NCBI GenBank assembly: GCA_019635735.1
Contig: JAHBYX010000005.1
Location: 124,001-188,000, forward strand
DNA from: Mesorhizobium sp.
GTDB lineage: Bacteria > Pseudomonadota > Alphaproteobacteria > Rhizobiales > Rhizobiaceae
Direction: 5' to 3'
Length of the DNA: 64,000 bases
Below, piece by piece: positions 17,449 to 26,138 of the stretch (position 1 is its first letter; the number at the start of each line of letters is the position of its first letter). Below the pieces are notes generated by a model. The model had not been told where the DNA came from, did no database searches, and worked only from the letters and a program-made list of their open reading frames with translations. The position numbers and the translations under genes were made by a program.

Positions 17449-18786
17449 TCAGGACACGATCTGCCCAGCTTCTTCCGGCGCATCGCGCAGGAATATCTCG
17501 CGCGGCCAGGTCACCTCGACCAGGGCGCCCTTGCCGCTCTCGCCGGCATTGCGGAACGAGACAGTCGCGCCGGAGCGCTCGAGCAGCGTCTTGGCGATGA
17601 ACAGGCCGAGGCCCAGCCCCCCGCCGGACTGGCCGCTCGCGGCATTGCCGCCCGGCCGCGTCGTCATGTAGGGCTCGCCGATCCTGTCCAGCACTTCGGC
17701 CTGGAACCCCGGCCCGTCGTCGATGACAGCCACGCGGACATTCGCCTGGTTCCAGCTCCAGCGGATGGTCACCGTCTCGCGGGCGAAGTCGACCGCGTTC
17801 TCGACCAGGTTGCCGAGGCCGTAGATGACGCCGGGATTGCGCCGCCCGACCGGCTCGGCGCCCAGCTGTTCCTCGCCTTCGAGCTGGATGCGGATGCCGA
17901 AATCGCGGTGCGGGGCGATCACCTCCTCGATCAGCGAGGACAGCGGCAGCCGCGCCATATGCTCTTCCGACGTGGATGACAGGCTGGTCAGCCGCTTGAG
18001 GATGTCGCGGCAGCGCTCGGTCTGCGTCCTGAGCAGCGTCACGTCCTCGGCGAATTTCGGGTCGGTACCCAGCGCCCGCTCCATCTCGCGCGACACCAGC
18101 GCGATGGTGGCGAGCGGCGTGCCGAGTTCGTGCGCGGCGGCGGCGGCCAGCCCGTCAAGCGCCGAGAGATGCTGCTCGCGCTGCAGCACCAGCTCGGTGG
18201 CGGTCAGCGCATTGGCGAGCTGGCGGGCTTCCTCCGCCACGCGCCAGGCATAGACCGCGGTGAAGACGATGGTCGACACGACCGCGATCCACAGGCCGGC
18301 GACATAGATGAACGGGATCGGGAACTCGGTCCCGGGATACCAGGGCAGCGGCAGATGGAAGAAGGCGAGAACCGTCGAGGCCAGGATGGCGATGACGCCG
18401 AGGCCCGTGGTGAGCTGGAGCGGCAGCGAGGTCGCCGAAACGACGACAGGGACGGCAATGAGGACCGCAAAGGGATTGGTCATGCCGCCGGTCATGTAGA
18501 GCAGGCCGGCGAGCTGCAGCGTATCGAACAAAAGGATGCCCATCGCCGCGTTGGGCTCGAGCCGGTGGGTCGGGGGATAGCGGAAGGCGAGCAGCAGGTT
18601 CAGCCATGCCGAGCAGGCGATCAGCGCGAAGCATAAGCCGACCGGCAGCGGGAAGCCCAGGAAATAGGCGACCATCACCACCGCCGCGCTCTGGCCGGCG
18701 ACCGCAAGCCAGCGCAGCCTGATCAGCGTGTTGAGGCGCAGCCGGCGGGAAAGTTGCGGATCGGGGGCGCGAAGGTCGAGCAGCAT
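17449..18786 (-). CDS. actS: ActS/RegB-type redox sensor histidine kinase
   Basis: Membrane sensor kinase of 445 aa. Six hydrophobic segments occupy about residues 22-185. The quinone-sensing motif GGMTNPF is at 100-106. The H-box AAAAHELGTPLATI contains His219, and the redox-active cysteine motif TERCRDIL contains Cys259. The kinase ATP-binding region (G-boxes such as IDDGPGFQ and GGGLGLGLFIAKTL) follows. These features are specific for RegB/PrrB/ActS. The start MLLDLRAPDPQLSRR at 18786 is the family norm. The gene lies downstream of hrpB with a 250-nt repeat-rich gap, then actR. Confidence 0.94.
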   Translation of the reverse strand: MLLDLRAPDPQLSRRLRLNTLIRLRWLAVAGQSAAVVMVAYFLGFPLPVGLCFALIACSAWLNLLLAFRYPPTHRLEPNAAMGILLFDTLQLAGLLYMTGGMTNPFAVLIAVPVVVSATSLPLQLTTGLGVIAILASTVLAFFHLPLPWYPGTEFPIPFIYVAGLWIAVVSTIVFTAVYAWRVAEEARQLANALTATELVLQREQHLSALDGLAAAAAHELGTPLATIALVSREMERALGTDPKFAEDVTLLRTQTERCRDILKRLTSLSSTSEEHMARLPLSSLIEEVIAPHRDFGIRIQLEGEEQLGAEPVGRRNPGVIYGLGNLVENAVDFARETVTIRWSWNQANVRVAVIDDGPGFQAEVLDRIGEPYMTTRPGGNAASGQSGGGLGLGLFIAKTLLERSGATVSFRNAGESGKGALVEVTWPREIFLRDAPEEAGQIVS

Positions 18787-18861
18787 CGCGCTCTTATGCG
18801 CCGGCTCGGCGGCAAGGCCAAGCCTTCGGTATCCCGGACGAGGAGATCGCGCCTTCCTCCA

Positions 18862-19027
18862 TCGCCTGCGCCAACCATCCCCTCGCCGGCCCTTCGAGCC
18901 ACCTCTCCCCCTGCCCGGGGGAGAGGGGTCGCCAATCGCCGAAGCTGCCACTCCTCGCCCCCATGAAATGGGGGAGAGGTGGCTCGGGCGTAGCCCGAGA
19001 CGGTGAGGGGGATCCTGGCGCAGGCGA
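18862..19027. repeat. Palindromic element upstream of actS
   Basis: About 166 bp between the hrpB stop and the actS start. It is bounded by inverted TCGCCTGCGCCA (18862-18873) and its complement ending at 19027. Inside are several C/G-rich hairpins (CTCTCCCC...GGGGAGAG, GGCTCGGG...CCCGAG). It occupies most of the actS leader, so either actS is read through from hrpB or its promoter lies in the roughly 75 nt from 18787 to 18861. Confidence 0.75.
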
Positions 19028-19039
19028 GTCGGGAAGTGC

Positions 19040-21589
19040 TCACGTCCCCCGCGGCTTGGCCCGCGCGGTCGGCAGGGCCTGGCGCGGGTCTTCGGGCCAG
19101 ACATGCCTGGGATAGCGCCCGCGCATGTCGGAGCGGACATCCGTCCACGATCCGCGCCAGAAGCCTGGCAGGTCGCGCGTGGTCTGGATCGGCCGGTGGG
19201 CCGGCGACAGCAGTTCGAGGGTCAGCGGCACGGTGCCGCCGGCGATCGAGGGATGCGCGTCCAGCCCGAAGAGTTCCTGCACCCGAACCGCCAGCACCGG
19301 CCCCTCCTCCTCGTAGCGGATCGGCAGATTGTTGCCCGTCGGCACGGTGAAATGGGTCGGCGCGAGGTCCGCCACCTTGCGCTGCAAGTCGTAGGGCACC
19401 AGCGCCATTAGTCCCTCGGTCAGCGCCGAGGGCGGGATGCGCGAGAGCGCGGCTTCGCCCTTGAGATAGGGCAATAGCCAGTCGTCCAGCCGCGAGAGCA
19501 GCGCCTCGTCCGACATGTCCGGCCAGGGCGCGCCGAGGCCCTTGTGCAGCCAGGCAAGACGGCGGCGCAGTGTTTCGGCGGACTTCTCCCACGGCAGTAT
19601 CGCAAGCCCGTTCGCCCGCACTGCCTCGACCACGGCGCGGTCGGCATGCTCCCCGGTCGGTGGGGGCAACTGGCGTTCCGCGAGCTGGATGGCGCCGAGC
19701 GTGACCGTTTCGCGCACGCGCACGGCACGCTTCTCGGCATCGTAAGAGGTACTCAGCCGCTGCGCGATACGGTCGCCCAAGGCGGCTCGGATTTCGTCCT
19801 CGGTGACGGCGGCTGCAGCGACGATCCGCGCGTTCTGCGCCTTGCCCTGCAGGTCGGCGACGACGAGGAAAGGCGCCTTCGCCAGCGGATCGGTTTCGTC
19901 GACCGTGGCGCCCCGCCCATTGGCCAGCACGAAGCGGCCAAGCGCACCCCGCGCCTTGGCGACACGGTCGGGCCAGGCGAAGAGGAGGAGGGAACCGGGG
20001 GAAGTTGGAGCGGTAGTACCCCCACCCCGTACCCCTCCCCACAAGGGGGAGGGGGGTTCTGAGGCGTCGGCGCCCCCCTCCCCCTTGTGGGGAGGGGTAC
20101 GGGGTGGGGGTCGCTCACCAAGCGCCATCCTCGCCAATCGTCTCGCCAGCCCCCGCGCATTCTCCGCCCTCGGCGAGCGATCGCGCCGGAACCCTTCCAG
20201 CCGCCGCTCCAGGTCCACGCTCGGCCCACCCAGCCCGCGCTCCGTCAGCAGCACCGCAAGCTCCGCCGCGGCCTGCGCCTCTCCGGCCTTCGCCGCCTCC
20301 GCCACCATGTGCGCCAGGCACACCGGTAGGGCCAGCCCGCGCATCGCCCTGCCAGTATCGGTCAGCCGCCCCTCACCGTCGATCGCGTTCAGTTCGCGCA
20401 GCAGGGCGCGTGCCTCCTCCAGCGCCGGTTTCGGCGGCGGGTCGAGGAAGGCGAGCGTCGACACGTCGGCGACGCCGAAGGCGGCCGCATCCAGCACGAG
20501 GCCCGACAGGTCCGCCTCCAGGATTTCCGGCGGCGTGAAGGCCGGCAGCGACGCCGTCTGCTCCGCCCGCCACAGCCGGATGGCGACGCCGGGCTGGGTA
20601 CGCCCCGCGCGTCCCGCCCTCTGGTCGGCCGAGGCGCGCGACACGCGCACCGTCTCCAGCCGCGTCAGGCCGGTCGCCGGCTCGTATTTCGGCAGCCGCG
20701 ACAGGCCGCTGTCGACCACCACGCGCACGCCGTCGATGGTGAGCGAAGTCTCGGCGATGGACGTGGCCAGCACGATCTTGCGGCGACCGGCGGGCGCGGG
20801 GCGGATCGCGGCATCCTGCGTGCGCGCGTCGAGATTGCCGAACAGCGGCACCACGTCGGCATTGGCCGGGATCCGTCCCTCCAGACGCTCGGCAGTGCGC
20901 TCGATCTCGCGCTGGCCCGGCAGGAAGGCGAGCACGGAACCTTCCTCCTTCGCCAGCGCGCCGCGGATCGCCCGCGCAACCGCGTCCTCGACTGTTTCGT
21001 CCGGCCCGCGCTCCTCGTGACGGATGTCGACGGGAAAGCTGCGGCCCTCGCTCTCGATTACCGGGGGATCGCCGAGCAGGCGGGCGACCCGCGCGCCGTC
21101 GATGGTCGCGGACATGACCAGCAGCCTGAGGTCCGGCCGCAGCGCGCCCTGCACGTCCAGTGCCAGCGCCAGCCCGAAATCGCCGTCGAGCGAGCGCTCG
21201 TGAAACTCGTCGAACAGGATCGCCGAAATCCCCGTCAGTTCCGGATCGTCGAGGATCATTCGCGCCAGCACGCCCTCGGTGACGACCAGGATGCGCGTCT
21301 TCGGCCCGACCTTGCTTTCCATGCGCATCGCATAGCCGACCGCGCCACCCGGCTCCTCGCCGAGAAGCTCTGCCATTCGTCGCGCCGAGGCGCGGGCGGC
21401 GATGCGGCGCGGCTCCAAAAGCAGGATCTTCCCGTCGCCACGCCACGCCTCGTCCAGCAGCGCCAGCGGCACCAGCGTCGTCTTGCCGGCGCCGGGTGGT
21501 GCGACCAGTACGGCCGACGAATGCTCGCGCAGCGCCGAAAGCAGCGCGGGCAGCGCCTCGGTGACGGGAAGCACAGGCAGCGCGCGCAC
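19040..21589 (-). CDS. hrpB: ATP-dependent helicase HrpB
   Basis: DEAH-box-type helicase of 849 aa, of unknown cellular substrate. Walker A is VAPPGAGKTT near residue 35 and the DExH box is ILFDEFHERSL. Helicase motif VI is DQRAGRAGRTQPG, and an HrpB-specific C-terminal region follows. The start is a GTG at 21589, 2 nt after the ATPase gene of the upstream ABC importer. A family B palindromic repeat (20018-20111) lies inside the reading frame and encodes about 32 residues, 493-524, rich in Pro, Gly and Lys (PPRTPPHKGEGG, PSPLWGGVRGGG). It sits in a linker before the SLLLFAWPDRVAKARG block, so function may be kept. Confidence 0.93.
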   Translation of the reverse strand: MRALPVLPVTEALPALLSALREHSSAVLVAPPGAGKTTLVPLALLDEAWRGDGKILLLEPRRIAARASARRMAELLGEEPGGAVGYAMRMESKVGPKTRILVVTEGVLARMILDDPELTGISAILFDEFHERSLDGDFGLALALDVQGALRPDLRLLVMSATIDGARVARLLGDPPVIESEGRSFPVDIRHEERGPDETVEDAVARAIRGALAKEEGSVLAFLPGQREIERTAERLEGRIPANADVVPLFGNLDARTQDAAIRPAPAGRRKIVLATSIAETSLTIDGVRVVVDSGLSRLPKYEPATGLTRLETVRVSRASADQRAGRAGRTQPGVAIRLWRAEQTASLPAFTPPEILEADLSGLVLDAAAFGVADVSTLAFLDPPPKPALEEARALLRELNAIDGEGRLTDTGRAMRGLALPVCLAHMVAEAAKAGEAQAAAELAVLLTERGLGGPSVDLERRLEGFRRDRSPRAENARGLARRLARMALGERPPPRTPPHKGEGGADASEPPSPLWGGVRGGGTTAPTSPGSLLLFAWPDRVAKARGALGRFVLANGRGATVDETDPLAKAPFLVVADLQGKAQNARIVAAAAVTEDEIRAALGDRIAQRLSTSYDAEKRAVRVRETVTLGAIQLAERQLPPPTGEHADRAVVEAVRANGLAILPWEKSAETLRRRLAWLHKGLGAPWPDMSDEALLSRLDDWLLPYLKGEAALSRIPPSALTEGLMALVPYDLQRKVADLAPTHFTVPTGNNLPIRYEEEGPVLAVRVQELFGLDAHPSIAGGTVPLTLELLSPAHRPIQTTRDLPGFWRGSWTDVRSDMRGRYPRHVWPEDPRQALPTARAKPRGT
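20018..20111. repeat. Palindromic element, family B, inserted inside the hrpB coding sequence
   Basis: Inverted arms of about 39 nt (20018-20056 and 20072-20111) with the same CCCCACAAGGGG-type core as the intergenic copy at 16641-16764. Here the element lies inside hrpB and is translated without breaking the frame. It recalls the Rickettsia palindromic elements that add peptides to proteins. Confidence 0.92.
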
Positions 21590-21591
21590 GC

Positions 21592-22233
21592 TTACGCTCC
21601 GATGCGGATAACGGCGCCGCCCGCGGCCTGCGCATCCGCCTCGTCATGGGTGACGAGGATGACCGGCAGGCCGGACGCTTTCGCCTTGGCGAAGACCAGT
21701 TCCCGCATCTGCTGGCGCAGCTCCGCGTCGAGCCGCGAAAAAGGCTCGTCGAGCAACAGCATGCACGGCGCCGACACCAGCGTGCGGGCCAGCGCCACGC
21801 GCGCCTTCTGGCCGCCCGACAGCGTGTCCGGATCTCGTTCGCCGAACCCCTCCAGCCCGACGCCGGCCAGCGCCTCCTCGGCCAGCGCCCGGCGCGTCGC
21901 CCTCCCGCCGATCCCGGGAGGCAGTGCGAAGGCGACATTGCCGCGCACGCTCATGTGCGGAAACAGGAGCGCATCCTGGAACAGCAGTCCGGCATGGCGC
22001 GCCTCGGCGGGCAGCAGGGTGATGTCGCGGCCGTCGACCCTGACCGCGCCCGATCCCTCGAACGCCGGATCGAGAAATCCGCCGACATAGGCGAGCAGCG
22101 TCGACTTGCCGGAGCCGGAGGGACCCATGACCGTCAGCACCTCGCCCGGCGCGATCGCGTGCGTGATCGACAGGAGCTGTCGACCGCCCAGCGCGATCGT
22201 CACGCGATCCAGGATCAGGCCTTTTTCGGACAT
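21592..22233 (-). CDS. ynjD: ABC transporter ATPase, YnjD type
   Basis: Cytoplasmic ATPase of 213 aa, a compact member close to YnjD and ThiQ. Walker A is MGPSGSGKSTLL, the signature is LSGGQKARVALARTL and Walker B is CMLLLDEPFSRLDA. The start MSEKGLILDRVTIALGG at 22233 is where the ABC fold begins. It follows the permease gene by 11 nt and precedes hrpB by 2 nt. With the permease and binding protein upstream it completes a YnjBCD-type importer; the substrate is not established for this family. Confidence 0.85.
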   Translation of the reverse strand: MSEKGLILDRVTIALGGRQLLSITHAIAPGEVLTVMGPSGSGKSTLLAYVGGFLDPAFEGSGAVRVDGRDITLLPAEARHAGLLFQDALLFPHMSVRGNVAFALPPGIGGRATRRALAEEALAGVGLEGFGERDPDTLSGGQKARVALARTLVSAPCMLLLDEPFSRLDAELRQQMRELVFAKAKASGLPVILVTHDEADAQAAGGAVIRIGA

Positions 22234-22244
22234 CGGTTTCGCCG

Positions 22245-23924
22245 TCAGACGCGCAGCGCGCGAAAGCGCCGCCATAGCAGCGCCGGAACCAGGGTGGCAA
22301 TCGCGAAGCCGATGACGGGCAAGAGCATCTGGAGGAAGGCGTAGACGCCGATGACGCGCCTGTTGCCGCCGGAGGCGAGCGCAACGGCTTCCGTGGTGAT
22401 CGTCGGCAGCCGCCCGCCGGCGATGAGCAGCGTCGGCAGGTACTGGCCGATGGATACGGCGAAGCCGACCGCCGCGGCCACCAGGATCGGCCGCGTCAGG
22501 ATCGGCAGGCGAATGGAGAGGAGCGCGCGCAGCCGGCTTTTGCCGAGCCCGGCGGCGATCGCGTCATAGCGCCGGTCGTAGGCCCGCCATGGATCGGAAA
22601 GGGAAAGAAAGACGTAGGGCAGGACGAAGACGAGATGGGCCAGCACGAGTGCCGGCAGGGAGGCGTTGAAGCCTGCGAGCAGGAACAGCAATTGCAGGCC
22701 GAACAGGAAGGACGCCTGCGGCACGAGCAGCGGCAGGTAGATCAGCGCCAGCGCGCCGCGACCGCCGGCGCGGCCGGTTTCGCTTTCGCGGGCCAGGTAG
22801 AAAATCGCGACGGCCACCGCGATCGTCGTCGCCGCGGCGGCCACGGCGAGCGTGACGCCGAGCGGCCCGCCGATGCGCGGCAGCACGTTCGTCCACGTCC
22901 GCAAGGTGAATTCGCGCGGTAGCGCCTCGGGAAACTGCCACAGCCCGGCGGCGGACCAGAGCGCGAGCGTTGCCAGGCCGGCAAAGACGACGGTCGCCGC
23001 GAACGACATCGCGCCGAGCCCGGCCATCCGCGCCGCGCCGTCGCGCCGGAACCTGGTTCCCATCTCGCAGACCATGTCGCGAGACATCGCCGCGGCGCGC
23101 TCCACGCCGACCCAAATCGCCAGCGCCAGCGCCGTTACGCCAAGCTGCAGCACCGCGCCGGCCGAGGCCAGGAAGCGCATCGAAAGGTCCGGATCGCCCA
23201 TCCAGCCGACGAGCCGAACCGAAAGCGTCGCCGGGCTGGTGGGACCGAGGATCGCCGCGACGTCGACGACCGAGGTCGAGAAGGCGAGCACGGCGAAGAC
23301 CGCGAGCCTGACCTGGCGATAGATCGCGGGCCATGTGCCGAACAGGAAGCCGGCCACACGCCCGTATCCGAGCGAGGCGACGAGGGCGGCGCGCGACGCC
23401 GGGCTCGCCTGCTGCAGCGCCGCCAGCGAGACCAGCAGCAGGAAGGGGATTTCCTTGACGATCAGCCCGGCCGCCAGCGACAGGCCGAGCGGATCGTTGA
23501 CGATCTGGAGATCAGGCGGCTGCTCCCATCCCGTCAGGGCCGGAGAGACCAGCCGGGCGATCATGCCCGACGGCGCGATGAGGAAGGCCAGTCCGAACGC
23601 CGCCGCCGCGTGCGGAACCGAGAGCAGCGGCGAGATCAGGTGCTGCACCCGGGCAAAGGTGCGCGTGCCCGACCAGCCGGCGAGGAAAAGCGCAACGACG
23701 GAGACGGAGACCAGCGTCGCCACCAGCCCGACGCCGAGGCTGAGCATGACCGATCGGCCGATGCCGGGTTCGGCGGGGAGCTGCCGGAAGGCATCGAGCG
23801 AAAACGATGTGCCGCCAAGCGCCGGCAGATAGCCGAAGGCCGGCAGCACCGTTCCCGCCAGCCCCGCCAGGATGGGTCCGGCGAGAAGCAGGATGGCGAC
23901 AGGCGGGCCGAGACGGATCAGCAC
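22245..23924 (-). CDS. ynjC: ABC transporter permease, YnjC type (fused two-domain)
   Basis: Inner-membrane permease of 559 aa with about twelve membrane segments. It contains two homologous binding-protein-dependent permease halves, as in YnjC, ThiP and FbpB. I chose the GTG at 23924, giving VLIRLGPPVAILLLAG with a membrane span starting at residue 6. The only upstream ATG in frame lies inside a palindromic repeat and would add 13 residues encoded by that repeat. The gene sits between the binding-protein and ATPase genes. Confidence 0.85.
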   Translation of the reverse strand: MLIRLGPPVAILLLAGPILAGLAGTVLPAFGYLPALGGTSFSLDAFRQLPAEPGIGRSVMLSLGVGLVATLVSVSVVALFLAGWSGTRTFARVQHLISPLLSVPHAAAAFGLAFLIAPSGMIARLVSPALTGWEQPPDLQIVNDPLGLSLAAGLIVKEIPFLLLVSLAALQQASPASRAALVASLGYGRVAGFLFGTWPAIYRQVRLAVFAVLAFSTSVVDVAAILGPTSPATLSVRLVGWMGDPDLSMRFLASAGAVLQLGVTALALAIWVGVERAAAMSRDMVCEMGTRFRRDGAARMAGLGAMSFAATVVFAGLATLALWSAAGLWQFPEALPREFTLRTWTNVLPRIGGPLGVTLAVAAAATTIAVAVAIFYLARESETGRAGGRGALALIYLPLLVPQASFLFGLQLLFLLAGFNASLPALVLAHLVFVLPYVFLSLSDPWRAYDRRYDAIAAGLGKSRLRALLSIRLPILTRPILVAAAVGFAVSIGQYLPTLLIAGGRLPTITTEAVALASGGNRRVIGVYAFLQMLLPVIGFAIATLVPALLWRRFRALRV

Positions 23925-23930
23925 CGCCCT

Positions 23931-23984
23931 ATCCTCCCCTGCGAAGCGGGGGAGGGGGACCACGCGAAGCGTGGTGGAGGGGGC
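23931..23984. repeat. Palindromic element, family C, copy 1
   Basis: A 54-bp element between the binding-protein and permease genes of the YnjBCD-type operon. It has a CTCCCCT-gcgaag-CGGGGGAG hairpin followed by ACCACGC-gaa-GCGTGGT. Related arms at 29891-30019 and 56950-57085 have different stem sequences that still pair. Confidence 0.85.
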
Positions 23985-24002
23985 AGGGCTTTCGCGACCT
24001 CC

Positions 24003-25223
24003 TTAATTCGCCGCCCCATAGCGCCGCTTCCATTCCGTCTCGATCCGCTCCATCCAGATCGGATGCGGCTCGTCCAGCGCCGGGCCGAGTTCGTCGGGCT
24101 TCAGCGTCGCCACCCCGAGATCCAGCGCCGCGAAGGCCGCCTTCCCCTCGTCGGGCAATCTGTCCACTGCCAGCACCGTTGGGTCGCCCCAGACCTTCGG
24201 GTCCTGCTTGCGCGCCTGCGCCTCCGGCGAGATCAGGAAGTCGGCCAGCACCAGCGCACCGGCCTTGGCCGCCGCGTTGAACGGGATCGCGACGAAATGG
24301 GTGTTGGCGAGCGTGCCGCCCGGAAAGGTAAATGATCGCACCGTGTCCGGCAGCTCGCCCGCGGCGATCGCGCTCGAAGCTTCCGACGGATTGAAGGCGA
24401 AGATGATGTCGACCTCGGAATCGGCGAGCAGCTGCTTCATTGCCGGATAGTTCTGCGGAAACGCCTTGCCCGACCGCCACAGAACCGGATGCAGCACGTC
24501 GAGATAGTCGAACAGCGGCTTCGTCACGTCGTCGAAGCTCGCCTCGTCGACCGGCTTCTGCAGCAGCGCGCGGTCGGCGATCTTCTCGGCCAGCACCTGC
24601 TTCAGGAAGGACGAGCCGACGAAGTCTGGCGGCTGCGGGTAGGTGAAGCGGCCGGGATGAGCCTTTGCCCAGGCGAGCAGCCCGTCGGCCGATTTCGGCA
24701 TGGCGGCCGGATCGGTCTTCGCCGAATCGTGGAAGAAGACGAGCTTGGCCATCCCCCACGGGCTCTCCAGCCCCTCGACGGGAATGGTGAAGTCGGTGCG
24801 GATGGTCGGCTTGTTGTCGACGTCGACATAGCGCCAGTTGGGCAGCTTCTCGGCCCATCCCGGCGACATCAGCAGGCCCTCGCGCTTCATCGAGGCAAAG
24901 TTCTCGCCATTGATCCAGATGAGGTCGACCGCCCCGCCCTCGGTCCTGCCGGCCGCCTTTTCCGCCAGCACCGTGCCGACGGCCTTGGCGGCGTCGTCCA
25001 CCTTCAGGTGGACGAGCCTGACGCCGTAGCGCTTCTCGATCTCGCCGCCGGCCCACTCGATATAGGCGTTGATGTTCTCGGCCCCGCCCCAGGCGTTCCA
25101 GTAGACGGTCTCGCCCTTCGCGTCCTTCAGCACTTCGTCCCACTTAGCAGGATCCGGCTCGGCGGCGAATGCGAAGCCCGACAGAGCGAACAGCGACACG
25201 GCGGCGGACAGCAGGAACTTCAA
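24003..25223 (-). CDS. ynjB: ABC transporter substrate-binding protein, YnjB type
   Basis: Periplasmic binding protein of 406 aa. The likely start is a TTG at 25223, with GGGAGG 6 nt upstream; it gives an ideal signal peptide (KFLLSAAVSLFALSGFAFAAEP) with cleavage after AFA. Upstream in-frame ATGs would hide the signal peptide behind about 30 polar residues. Family motifs include VYWNAWGGAENINAY and VDLIWINGENFASM, matching YnjB. It is the first gene of the leftward operon and divergent from the DUF1045 gene. The substrate is unknown; thiamine-like or other small molecules are guesses. Confidence 0.87.
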   Translation of the reverse strand: MKFLLSAAVSLFALSGFAFAAEPDPAKWDEVLKDAKGETVYWNAWGGAENINAYIEWAGGEIEKRYGVRLVHLKVDDAAKAVGTVLAEKAAGRTEGGAVDLIWINGENFASMKREGLLMSPGWAEKLPNWRYVDVDNKPTIRTDFTIPVEGLESPWGMAKLVFFHDSAKTDPAAMPKSADGLLAWAKAHPGRFTYPQPPDFVGSSFLKQVLAEKIADRALLQKPVDEASFDDVTKPLFDYLDVLHPVLWRSGKAFPQNYPAMKQLLADSEVDIIFAFNPSEASSAIAAGELPDTVRSFTFPGGTLANTHFVAIPFNAAAKAGALVLADFLISPEAQARKQDPKVWGDPTVLAVDRLPDEGKAAFAALDLGVATLKPDELGPALDEPHPIWMERIETEWKRRYGAAN

Positions 25224-25384
25224 GGCGACCTCCCGAATAGATACCCGCTTGTGCGCGCCCCGGACGGAAAGCGTCAACGCACGTTGCTGCTGCAAAAAGT
25301 CACTTCGCCGTGTGCCGCTGCGCATCGGCGCCGCCGTTTTCGCTTAGCCGATTTATCTCCCCGGACAGCTTCCGCTTCGTCAAA

Positions 25385-25402
25385 CTGTCATGCAAATCAC
25401 CT
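25385..25402 (+). promoter_or_regulatory. Possible PhoB half-box before DUF1045-phnN
   Basis: A perfect CTGTCAT half-site (25385-25391) lies 40 nt before the start codon. The second half at the usual 11-nt spacing (ATCACCT) matches only 3 of 7 positions. PhnN and DUF1045 usually belong to phosphonate (Pho-regulated) gene sets, which is why I record it. Evidence is weak. Confidence 0.25.
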
Positions 25403-25430
25403 ATTTGAACCGGTCAGGCGAGGAAACCCG

Positions 25431-26138
25431 ATGCGCTACGCGATCTACTACACTCCGCCCGAGCAGAGCGAGCTGGCGAAAAAAGCCGCCGCCTGGCTCG
25501 GCCGCGACGCGTTCACCGGCGAAAAGTCGGCGCCCGTCGCGTCGGGACCGCTGTCGGCCGGCGAGGTCGCCTATCACACCGCCTCGGCGCGCCGCTACGG
25601 CTTCCACGCGACGCTGAAGGCACCGTTCCGTCTTGCTCCGGGCGAGAGCGAGCAGGGTCTGGCCGCCGCCATCGACGCGTTCGCCGCCTCTGCGACGCCG
25701 CCGGTCATCGCTCGCCTGGCACTGAAGCAGATCGACGGCTTCTTCGCGCTGGTGCCCGCGGAACGCAGCACCGAACTGGAGACGTTCTCGGCCGAGATCG
25801 TCCAGCAGTTCGACCGTTTCCGCGCGCCGATGACGGACGCCGACCTCGCGCGCCGCAACCCGGACGCGCTGTCGCCGCGCGAGTTGAACCATCTGCAGCG
25901 CTGGGGCTACCCTTACGTGCTCGACTGCTTCCGCTTCCACATGACGCTGACCGGCCGGGTCGCCGGGTCGGACGTGGCGCGGGTCCGAGACGCCATCGAG
26001 GCGCATTTCGGCGACGTGATCGGCGCGCCGCTCTTCGTCGATACGCTCGCCGTCTTCGTCGAACCGGATTCCGGCGGGCCGTTCATCGTCTGGTCGTCCC
26101 ATCGGGTCGGAACCGGCCCCGAGCGGCGGTTCGCGTGA
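25431..26138 (+). CDS. DUF1045 (TIGR03223) putative phosphonate-metabolism protein
   Basis: Protein of 235 aa in the DUF1045 family, often encoded in C-P lyase regions; its exact role is unknown. It begins MRYAIYYTPPEQSELAKKA. It shows the two short His-x-(Thr/Ser)-like motifs expected of 2H-phosphoesterase folds, GFHATLKAPFRL and FRFHMTLTG. The ATG at 25431 follows GAGGAAA. Its TGA overlaps the GTG start of phnN (GTGA), so the two are translationally coupled. No other phosphonate genes are in the window. Confidence 0.85.
   Translation: MRYAIYYTPPEQSELAKKAAAWLGRDAFTGEKSAPVASGPLSAGEVAYHTASARRYGFHATLKAPFRLAPGESEQGLAAAIDAFAASATPPVIARLALKQIDGFFALVPAERSTELETFSAEIVQQFDRFRAPMTDADLARRNPDALSPRELNHLQRWGYPYVLDCFRFHMTLTGRVAGSDVARVRDAIEAHFGDVIGAPLFVDTLAVFVEPDSGGPFIVWSSHRVGTGPERRFA

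Noticed and set aside
25224..25430. A TPP riboswitch before the YnjB-type gene
   Set aside because: The conserved CUGAGA and related segments of the thi box are not present.
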